Positions 10,146 through 16,903 of a DNA stretch of 16,903 nt are shown one piece after another; positions within the stretch are counted from its first letter, which is position 1, and the number at the start of each line of letters is the position of its first letter. The position numbers and the translations under genes are program-made. The stretch is taken from the NCBI GenBank assembly GCA_018398765.1, contig JAHBMJ010002655.1, forward strand, positions 1 to 16,903. The letters are read 5' to 3'. Source of the stretch: Chromera velia (lineage: Eukaryota > Sar > Chromeraceae). Under the pieces are notes generated by a model. The model made no database searches, was not told the DNA's origin, and was given only the letters and a program-made list of their open reading frames with translations.

Positions 10146-10341
10146 TGGGGGGTTGCGGTTCAAGTCGTCCAAATATATAAGCGTATCATAAAACGATCCA
10201 CGATATATTGGTCTGACTAGTCCCGCTTGCATGTTAGTGAGCCTCAAATGGCTCCCAAGCCGCAGTCACCACATCCGACAGCAAGGGCCTCCGATATACT
10301 TGAGCCTAGCGGCTATCTGCGATATAGCAGCCTGCGAGGAA
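10146..10341. repeat. Dispersed repeat, copy 3 (3'-truncated)
   Basis: Matches the first ~195 bp of copy 2, from TGGGGGGTTGCGG to CCTGCGAGGAA, where similarity breaks off sharply into CATGCATGCACGCG. It has more substitutions than copy 1 (for example CGCAAA to CATAAA and CGG to TGG), again mostly transitions. Hence an older or separately diverged fragment. Confidence 0.85.
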
Positions 10342-10757
10342 CATGCATGCACGCGCGGCGGTCGCATCCACCGCAGGCCCGCAGCCGCCGGCCGCTGTGC
10401 TATATGCTCTGCTTGTACGTGTTGTATGAGGATCACAGCTGCAGCCGACGATGTATCTTCAGCTCAACCGCAGTATGGTGGGTAAGACTTTAAGTGCGCC
10501 GATATGCACTCACCCCGGATGACTGTTCCATACCTTGAACGCGGATCTTCGTGCGTGCGTAAATAACCAAAATTGATAAAATTGCGTGCGCATCATTCGG
10601 ACGACTGACCTTTCCATCTCTTAATTAATTGAGCAATTCGGACGAGTGTCACCATTCGGCCACAAACAGCATATGCAGCAGTGCAGATCGGACAGAACAA
10701 TCGGAAAGAACGTAGTGTGAGAGCGGCTGAGACGAGACTCACAACCTACGGGGCAAA
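10342..10757. other. Upstream region of the Merlin gene
   Basis: No gene is supported. It has a G+C-rich start (10342-10400), then A+T-richer sequence with the motif ATTCGGACGA twice (about 10594 and 10635). It should contain the 5' end and promoter of the transposon, but I could not recognise a terminal inverted repeat matching anything downstream of 12981. Confidence 0.35.
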
Positions 10758-10957
10758 ATGAGGCTGCTGCAGCCCGGCACTAGCCTTCCAAGTGACAGCG
10801 AAGTCCACACAATCGCTGCCGACTCTTCAAAATCTCAAGAGTTCTTTAGTGAACGAGGCATGCTTCTCTGAACAAAAGGTGACCGTCTCTGCTGTCCATC
10901 TTGCACTACAAAGATGGAGACGAACCCAAAAAACGGGATCGTCAACTACAGATACAG

Positions 10958-11053
10958 GTCAGCCCTCCACCTTATTCGGTATGCTGTGTATGCCGGTGCA
11001 TCGTCCTTCCAGCTCTCCATTTCACATGTCTTCTATGTTTGCGATCTGTGCAG
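10958..11053 (+). other. Merlin intron 1
   Basis: GTCAGC donor and TCTGTGCAG acceptor, 96 nt. Removing it joins NYRYR to NKDCC in phase 2, restoring the second half of a zinc ribbon. It is a multiple of three and free of stops, so retention would add 32 residues. Confidence 0.65.
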
Positions 11054-11283
11054 GAACAAAGACTGCTGCAGGCAGCCCAAAGGCTTTTCGGAAAGGGCGG
11101 GAGGCTTCTTGTAGCGATCTGCAGGCGGAGTTCACCTTAGTCTTCGAACCATCATCAGGCTCGTGTACTACTTGCTCGCTGGCTGTGCTTTTGGATCCAT
11201 TCTCAACATGACCAAGCGTTCTTCACACACGGTCACGGTCTACACCCAGTGGCACTACGTTGAGACAGTTAGTCGCGATCTTT

Positions 11284-11440
11284 GTCCGTGTCTGTTTGGG
11301 TCTGTCTGGGTCTGTCTGTCTGTTTGTCTGTGTCTGTCTGTGTCTGTCTGTGTCTGTCTGTGTTTGTCTGTGTCTGTCTGTGTCTGTCTGTGTCTGTCTC
11401 TGTCTTTTTGTATCTGTCTTCTATGTCTGTCTGTGTTGGT
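11284..11440. repeat. TCTGTCTGTG minisatellite (10-bp period)
   Basis: About ten tandem or near-tandem copies of TCTGTCTGTG, slightly degenerate at both ends. It lies at the 5' end of the large intron between Merlin exons 2 and 3, so the exon 2 donor is hidden in or beside it. Short frames across it are low complexity and not genes. Confidence 0.9.
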
Positions 11441-11579
11441 CTTGACATCATAATCCCTCTAGGATGGGCAAATGACTCGTTGTGAAAAAGGAATCGTTAA
11501 TTTCAGAAAAGAAGAAGGATTCCAGAAAGCCTCACGTTTAAAAAAAAGAGCCTGAAGCTGCCTGGCAAAATCGTCTCCG

Positions 11580-11800
11580 TATCTCTATCTGTCTGTTTGG
11601 CTGCCTGTCTGTCTGTTTGCCTATCTGCCTGTATGTCTATGTGTCTGTCTGTCTGTGTGTCTGCCTGCCTGTCTGTTTGTCTGTTTCTCTGTCTGCCTAT
11701 CTGTCTGTCTGTCTGTCTGTCTGTCCATCTATTCATCCTTGTGTCTATTAACGTGTATCTATCCTCTTGTCCATCTGTTTGGGCGTGTCTGTCTTTCTGT
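11580..11800. repeat. TCTG/TCTGCC simple-sequence tract
   Basis: An impure (TCTG)n tract with TGCC variants, continuing as pyrimidine-rich sequence up to TTTTTGTATTGTAG at 11800-11813. That last part serves as polypyrimidine tract and acceptor for Merlin exon 3. Confidence 0.85.
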
Positions 11801-12019
11801 TTTTGTATTGTAGGTTATGGCAGAGGATATTCTTTGGAATAGCTGGGGATCAAAATACAGAGAAGGGAAGATAGGAGGTCAGGACGAAGAGGTAGAGATG
11901 GATGAGACAAAAATGGGAGCGTGCAAAGACGGCAAAGGACATCCTGTCGAAGGCGTTTGGTGTCTTGTGGTTGTGTGCCGGAGAACAGGACGCTTCATGG
12001 CTGAACCAGTAAAGTGCCG

Positions 12020-12161
12020 GTCAGTCTGATACCCAAAATTAAATCATACACCATCCCTCGCTGAGTCCCTATCACACTGCTTTGACTTGCTGACACATTG
12101 AATTCAAACAGATAACGGGCAAAAATAAAACTGACTTCGAATTTCTCATTGACTTGTGCAG
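12020..12161 (+). other. Merlin intron 3
   Basis: GTCAGT donor, ACTTGTGCAG acceptor, 142 nt. It contains in-frame stops, so it must be spliced for the two catalytic Asp residues to be joined. Phase 2 on both sides; the joined codon gives R then CKKIIKWF. Confidence 0.75.
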
Positions 12162-12301
12162 CTGCAAGAAGATCATCAAATGGTTCCTTGACAGACACGT
12201 CGATAAGCAGAGCACGCTCATCACTGATGGTTGGGCAGCTTACCAAGCCAAGGGTGTTGGACCAAGCTTTAAGGAACACAAATGGGTGAACCATAAAAAA
12301 G

Positions 12302-12454
12302 GTCAGCAAGCCTGTAGCTGCATACTGCAGCTCCAGAAACCTGCTCATTGACAAACATCAGTCTCTTGCTGTGACCGCAAAGTGCCTCTGCATACATATG
12401 TTCAATTTAGATGTTTCTGCCTTCCCTTGGTTGCTTTTGTTTTTAAATTTGCAG
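12302..12454 (+). other. Merlin intron 4
   Basis: GTCAGC donor, pyrimidine-rich tract and AAATTTGCAG acceptor, 153 nt. Phase 1 on both sides; joining gives WVNHKK followed by EFVTADG and the catalytic NTNTVE, matching the order in the family. Confidence 0.75.
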
Positions 12455-13009
12455 AGTTTGTCACGGCAGACGGAACGAACACGAACACGGTGGAAAGATT
12501 GAACTTCGGTCTGAAAAGGTGGACAAGACGAAGAAACTGGAGGTTCGAGTCCATCATTGTCCCGCTTCTTGCTTGCGCCTAGAGGACCGCTCACCACGGC
12601 AACTTCTGGAACGCCTTTTGGAAGGCTGCGTCAGAGGTCCGCTTCCCAAGTCATCCTTATGACGACGACGGCCACTCTAGAACCATCATTGCAGACCATA
12701 TGGACGTTTTGCGCAATCCCCCGGTTTGTAACTATGCTGAGAAGAAGGCAAAGAGAAGGACAAAGAAAGAGGCAAAGAAAGCGAAAGCCATCAGACGTTA
12801 AGCCAGATGAGATGCGTTGCCCAAAGCAGTACGTGCGGGAATGTCCGATTCAGAAAGCGAGTCAGACGATCCTTTCGACAGAGCCGCCGAGATTGCTCTG
12901 CTGGATCTGCTGTACAAAGACGAAGGCAGAGAACGGGCAGCGAAGAAGGTGAAAACTGACCTAAGTGATCAGCACACTTGAGTTAAAAAACGTTAATTTA
13001 ATATAAAAT

Positions 13010-13560
13010 GGTTTTCTACAGGTAAAACTAGCAGCTATATCTACAGGTAAAGCTTAAATAGTAAAGATGTTTTACTCTATGCTTTTAATTGATATAAATT
13101 TTGTAGCGAAACAGTTTAGTATATACCCCGCAAGCTAAAGTAATTGATCTTAGTGATTTACAGTAATTTACAGTAATTTAATTTATTTTTGCTTAGTAAT
13201 TTAGAGTAATTAAAATTACTGGTGATTTAGAATGACAAACTAAAGCACTTTGGAAGCAGTATATAATTTAAAGTAATTTAGACTGGTAATTTAAAGACAT
13301 TTAGACGTTTACGTCACTTTAAATTACTTTATATTTTACTTTAAATTACTATAAACTATTTTACTGTACTATTCTTACTTACTTTATATTACTGTAAATC
13401 ACTCTGAATTACTTTAATTACTGATCTAAATCAATTTAAATTGCTCTATGTTACTCATCTAAATGACTCATGCAAACTTGCAAAGTATATCAAATTTAAA
13501 AATTAAAAACTGTAAGATAATGATTATTGTAGATATGTCAAATTTGGGAATCAACAATTA
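13010..13560. repeat. A+T-rich inverted-motif (foldback-like) tract
   Basis: From about 13130 to 13300 the motif AGTAATTTA and variants repeat in one orientation. From about 13315 to 13470 the complement TAAATTACT repeats. A 16-nt perfect pair, AGTGATTTACAGTAAT at 13152-13167 and its complement at 13388-13403, brackets the middle. A short palindrome GACGT-TT-ACGTC lies near 13304. TCTACAGGTAAA occurs twice at the left edge (about 13014 and 13038). It could be a decayed foldback or MITE-like element. No coding. Confidence 0.6.
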
Positions 13561-13844
13561 ATAAGTCAGTCTGTGCCTCATTGGCATATGCAGTCTAGAC
13601 ATACTCCTGACACTTCAAACCCAATACCCATTCCCATCGCCGACCCAGCTCAATTCATTCTCCCTGTTTCCCTGTCCCGCCCTGTCCACCCTCCCTGCCC
13701 TGCCATTACCCTGCCAGAAACCCTAATTCGAAACCTCCAAATCGCCTTCCCCCGTTGATTCCCTTTTCATTTCTTACTCATCCTTGTCAGGCATGGAGGG
13801 AGGCGTCTGACAAATCCCTGCTCCAGGAACCCGCCCCTTGGCAG
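13561..13844. other. C-rich spacer downstream of the minus-strand gene
   Basis: Contains imperfect CCCTG(C/T)CC repeats at about 13664-13725. It should include the 3' untranslated region of the minus-strand gene ending at 13845. No AATAAA was seen on that strand in the first 200 nt. Confidence 0.4.
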
Positions 13845-15715
13845 TCACGCCCAATGCATCAGAACAGTCATCTGCTCTGATGCCGTAGATCCCTGATTCT
13901 GCAAAGATACTTCAAGCTCGTGAGTCCAAGCGGAGCTCAGAGTGTGAAGTGCATCTTGCGTAGGCCAAGCAGAAGGAAACTGAGTTTGCATGCACTCAAG
14001 GAACTGATTTGCGGGAAAAATCCAAAACTTGTTGTAGCGAGTCCCGATACCATAATCAGAACGAGTCGGACGTCTCAAATCCCACTCGACTGGTGGGGGC
14101 ACATCAGTGAGATATGTTCTAATAGCACGTCTGTCGTCTACATTCGTCTCATTCAAGGTAGAGGCAAAAAAACCTAAACGACCACAAATGTCTGGTGTTT
14201 CCCCAACCAAAATCATCACCGCAGCATTGTGAACTCTCTCACCCCGAACAGTCTGTGTGGTCATATGACGTCTATGAATCAAAACTTTGATCACATTCTC
14301 AGGACCATACCTGGGCTGCCACGGAGCAGACCCGAAAGGAGACCGACGTTGCAGAGTTGCCTGCAGTGCCTGCTGCAGACCCTGCGTTGGTTGAATGGCT
14401 GGCTGCAGAGTCATCCTCGTGGGAGGCGTACGCGTCGGCGTCGGATTCCCAGAGGAGAGTGCAGCAGCTCCTGCAACCGTAGCAGTCGCTGCAGCAGCAA
14501 GGCCTACCTCTACTGGAGCTGCCCCTCGGGCCCTTCCATCTCGATTGTTCCTTCTCCCTGCAAGAAAGTAGTAAACGGCCACATTGTCAACGGCCTGAGG
14601 CTCACAAAGAAAAGACAGGGAGGAACCAACACAAAGAGAGAAAACAGTCTTTCCATATACACCAACACTCATAACAGATAAGACAGCCAAGACAAATAAG
14701 ACAGACAAGACAGATAAGACAGACAAGACAAACAAGACAGACAAGATAAACAAGACAGACAAGACAAGCAAAGCAGATAAAACAGACAAGACAAGCAAGG
14801 ACAGACAAGACAGACAAGACACTGTCAGACAAGGCAGAGAACCCACCAGACTTACCTGCGTTCTCATCGTGAGAAGAGTTTTCGTGGTCTCGATACCGGC
14901 CCGGCAGCAGAGTCGCCCTGATCGTAGCGGTCTCCCTCCTCCCCGTTCTTCGGATCTCCATATCGAAGTTCAACCCACAACGCGGACAGTTCATCGTCCG
15001 CTCGTGGACACAATTGCCGCCTTCGCATGCCTAGTTCTTCCGAGATCGCCTTGGGGCCTTACGCTTCCGTGCCCCAGGAGTCGCTGCAGACGACGGCTCG
15101 AAATCAGGATCGGCTCCGTCATCAGAATCAACCTCTGCGAGACGCCTACGCCTCCGGGAGGTTCTTGTAGTAGTTGCTGCTGTTGCTGAGGCTGCTGCTG
15201 CCGAAGAGCATGCTGCAGCCTCTCGAGCTGCTTGCCCCGAAGCGCCCGAATCAACATCGACAACTGTCTCATCATCTCCCCCGATAGGAGCAGTACCAGC
15301 GTCAGAGCCAGCATCAGCTTCGGCTTCACCTACGAAGCAGCACATAGAGAGACAAAGAGACAGGCTCAGTTAGCACGGAATTTTTCACAGCATATAGGTT
15401 ATACATACACAAAGCCGCCTCACCAGTATCTTAGCCAGTATCTGGGTGTTCATTGTCAGAAAGTTCGATGGGTGGATCTGCCTCTCTCGCATTCCCGTCT
15501 CCTTCTGCAGCTGGAGCAACAGCAGAAGACGAGCTAGGTCCTAAATTGCCCTCGCCTCGAGTTTAATGGTGACCTACTAGGTGAGTACAGAAGCACACAT
15601 CACGTGTAGACTGCCCGGCAAGCGCGCAATCTTCCACTGTCGCAGGACAATCATAATTCGGAACCTTGCATCCGTTCGGATGTGCTTCAGAGTCGAACGC
15701 TTGAAACACAAGAAT
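13845..15715 (-). CDS. Spliced gene for an unrecognised protein with CxxC motif
   Basis: Exons on the minus strand: about 15715 (or 15699) to 15424, 15329-14856 and 14557-13845. Intron 15423-15330 (94 nt) has a GTGAGG donor, a GTGCTAAC branch site and a pyrimidine tract ending CGTAG. Intron 14855-14558 (298 nt) has a CAG|GTAAGT donor and CTTTCTTGCAG acceptor. Both joins are phase 1. The protein has a Cys-rich start (CPATVEDC), acidic and poly-Ala stretches, a basic RKRKAPRR segment (nuclear-signal-like) and MNCPRCG. A C-terminal part of about 180 residues includes VIKVLIHRRHM, YGIGTRYNKFWIF and FLECMQTQFPSAW, ending MHWA then TGA. No family was recognised. In-frame TAA at 15563-15565, TAA at 15431-15433 and TAG at 15031-15033 interrupt it; without them the frame is continuous. 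The part from the ATG at 14994 to 13845 is stop-free and may be the real gene. More exons may lie above 15715. Confidence 0.6.
14558..14855 (-). other. Intron of the minus-strand gene, holding a minisatellite
   Basis: Consensus donor CAG|GTAAGT and a strong acceptor CTACTTTCTTGCAG. Removing it joins HDENAG to RRNNRDG in frame. The unspliced frame through it would encode a long Leu/Val/Ser run (from the TTGTCTGTC repeat), which would resemble an artificial membrane segment; splicing removes it. Confidence 0.75.
14683..14820. repeat. GACAGACAA minisatellite (9-bp period)
   Basis: About fifteen tandem, slightly variable 9-bp units (GACAGACAA, GACAGATAA, GACAAACAA). On the strand of the host gene it reads TTGTCTGTC and is wholly intronic. 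Confidence 0.9.
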
Positions 15716-16056
15716 CTAAACAGCAAGCAAAGCAAAAGGCAGAGAGAGCAAAAGGCAGAGAGACGTTCATGATTTCAAATCAGAAAAAGGCGTAGTCAAA
15801 CGATGGAGGTTCACGATAAACCTGACCTGGCTGGTTCCAGAGAGGCTCCTCGGAGGTTTCTAGTTTGGCTGATTACCTCAGCAAAAGGCTAGAAGAAAGA
15901 TCAACGCACGACCACACAGGCATGGGGCTAACCACCTTTCCGGGACAGATGTGAGTTTGAGATCCTGTCCGTTCAGAGAATTTTTATATGTGACACACTT
16001 TTAATTTCTGCCCGAAAGCTTCCTGGAAATGCCGCCATCTGAGTACAAATGCACCG
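15716..16056. other. Region upstream of the minus-strand gene
   Basis: No gene is firmly supported. A possible extra minus-strand exon at about 15888-15827 lies between a TTTCTTCTAG acceptor and a CCAG|GTCAGG donor, in a phase compatible with an acceptor at 15700. Reading it that way requires passing one TAA. Between them lies a long pyrimidine tract on the minus strand (about 15720-15770), consistent with an intron 3' end. Confidence 0.3.
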
Positions 16057-16438
16057 CAAAAATTCATGATATGAAGTGGCCCGCTCATGCCCGCTGGTCC
16101 AGATAAGCGAAATCTCTAGCTGCCATAACCATCACTCTCAGTGCATGACGGACTGCTACGCGAATCGATCCGAAACAACCGTTCAGAAAAGGTCAGGAGA
16201 CGGAGTGACTGACCTTCGCTGATTTTTGCATGCTTGCATGCGATTCACAAAAATTCATGATATGAAGTGGCCCGCTCATGCCCGCTGGTCCAGATAAGCG
16301 AAATCTCTAGCTGCCATAACCATCACTCTCAGTGCATGACGGACTGCTACGCGAATCGATCCGAAACAACCGTTCAGAAAAGGTCAGGAGACGGAGTGAC
16401 TGACCTTCGCTGATTTTTGCATGCTTGCATGCGATTCA
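16057..16438. repeat. Perfect 191-bp tandem duplication
   Basis: 16057-16247 and 16248-16438 are identical as far as I can read. Each copy contains an inverted repeat AGGTCAG-12 nt-CTGACCT (16190-16215 and 16381-16406), followed by CGCTGATTTTTGC and the palindrome GCATGC-TT-GCATGC. Identity implies a very recent event or an assembly artefact. Confidence 0.95.
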
Positions 16439-16767
16439 CGATTGAGCTCACGCGCAATTCGCGAGATGCAATTCTGCCGAGGCGCATGCATCCGGGGTGG
16501 CCGCCGGCCCCGCAAAGTTTTTGGTCTAAAAAGCGCCTACCCACCATACCGCACAAACTCCGTATCTTCAGTGTCAGACTGATTCTTCCGCCACCATTGT
16601 TAGATCTGTTAATGGAAGCGCGAAAGTTACCTATGCAGGTAGAAGAGGTGCAGGTGCGAAGGTTTCAGTCCTCTTCGTCCGTTCGTGGTCTGGTTGCGTT
16701 CCGCTGTCTTCATTCGAAAAGAGATCGGAGACCTGACAAGACCACAAATTTAGCTGAAGAAATCTGA
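16417..16767 (+). CDS. Hypothetical ORF beyond the tandem duplication
   Basis: A 116-codon open frame begins in the end of the second 191-bp copy and runs through unique sequence to a TGA. It is Arg/Pro/Leu-rich with segments such as RLILPPPLLDLLMEARKL and no recognisable domain. Several AG|GT-like junctions occur inside it (for example ATGCAG|GTAGAAG near 16640), so it may be part of a spliced gene that leaves the window, or chance. Confidence 0.15.
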   Translation: MHACMRFTIELTRNSRDAILPRRMHPGWPPAPQSFWSKKRLPTIPHKLRIFSVRLILPPPLLDLLMEARKLPMQVEEVQVRRFQSSSSVRGLVAFRCLHSKRDRRPDKTTNLAEEI

Positions 16768-16903
16768 AGGAGACAGTCTGGTGAGGAGACAGCAAGCGTA
16801 GAAATAACAGCCGACAGCACAACGGAACTCACCGGCAGAGGGGGGTCAAAGGCGACGCTGCAGATGTCCACACGGAATCCCGAGTTCAGACGGATGGCCC
16901 TCT

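Larger units (their letters stand above)
10758..12981 (+). pseudogene. Merlin-type (IS1016/IS1595-like) DDE transposase, five exons, interrupted
   Basis: A cut-and-paste transposase gene. Exon 1, 10758-10957: ATG, FFSERGML, then the zinc-ribbon half CCPSC. Exon 2, 11054 to about 11290: NKDCC, SERAGGFL, LRTIIRLVYYLLAG, ending near SRDLC. Exon 3, 11814-12019: VEMDET with the first catalytic Asp, then VCRRTGRF. Exon 4, 12162-12301: LITDGWAAY with the second Asp. Exon 5, from 12455: NTNTVERLNFGLKR with the Glu. Spacing is 60 residues between the Asps and 37 from Asp to Glu, as expected for Merlin. Introns of 96, 142 and 153 nt keep phase and have G|GTCAG donors; the exon 2 donor is uncertain. In-frame stops: TGA 10869-10871, TAG 11112-11114, TAG 12580-12582, TAA 12799-12801, TGA 12808-12810. 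Beyond 12582 the frame still looks coding (Lys-rich tail, then an acidic MSDSESESDDPFDRAAE stretch) to TGA at 12979. Probably a decayed copy. Confidence 0.82.

Noticed and set aside
10110-10165. Possible tRNA-like A box plus B box before repeat copy 3
   Set aside because: The upstream sequence resembling an A box is not shared with copy 2, and no cloverleaf can be drawn.
11163-11842. Frames of Cys/Val/Leu/Ser repeats on plus and Asp/Thr/Gln repeats on minus
   Set aside because: They are translations of TCTG-type simple repeats inside the Merlin intron.
12557-12952. 131-codon plus-strand frame overlapping Merlin exon 5
   Set aside because: It is in another frame, Arg/Thr-rich without motifs. 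The exon 5 frame next to it continues with family-like and acidic segments despite its stops, so this is probably a shadow, though a splice shift into it cannot be fully excluded.
14602-14867. Apparent hydrophobic Leu/Val/Ser-repeat protein segment on the minus strand
   Set aside because: It is the translation of a 9-bp minisatellite lying between a CAG|GTAAGT donor and a TTGCAG acceptor; splicing removes it and keeps the frame.
1-16903. CRISPR array
   Set aside because: The tandem repeats have no regular unique spacers, and the intron-bearing genes, LINE and Merlin element indicate a eukaryotic genome.

Overview
This is eukaryotic nuclear DNA, roughly half G+C and gene-poor. Coding blocks are split by GT-AG introns, one with a CTAAC-type branch site. 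The window also holds a LINE, a Merlin-type DNA transposon, large satellite tracts and dispersed repeats. No operons, ribosome binding sites, rRNA or tRNA genes were found. The species cannot be named from the sequence; a protist or alga with a repeat-rich genome fits.

Layout: (1) 1-465 is a copy of a ~480-bp dispersed repeat; 97% identical and truncated copies lie at 9537-10016 and 10146-10341. (2) 466-2050 has no firm gene. (3) 2060-2549 and about 4680-9190 are two parts of one degenerate satellite whose clean core (about 4800-6480) has a 48-bp unit made of two short hairpins. (4) 2550 to about 4670 is a 5'-truncated, stop-ridden LINE on the minus strand, inserted into that satellite and ending in a (CAAT)n tail. 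(5) 10758 to about 12981 is a Merlin (IS1016/IS1595-like) transposase gene on the plus strand in five exons, catalytic D, D and E present but the frame broken by stops. (6) 13010-13560 is an A+T-rich tract of AGTAATTTA motifs facing TAAATTACT motifs. (7) 13845 to about 15715 is a spliced minus-strand gene for an unrecognised protein (acidic/basic low complexity, a CxxC motif and a C-terminal domain). One intron of this gene carries a 9-bp minisatellite. (8) 16057-16438 is a perfect 191-bp tandem duplication containing a hairpin.

The genes do not form a pathway; this looks like an accessory, transposon-dominated region. The points most worth a second look are the hairpin satellite with a compensatory stem change, TCTGTC tracts lying in introns of both spliced genes on the sense strand, and in-frame TAA/TAG codons inside otherwise coding-looking, phase-consistent exons.
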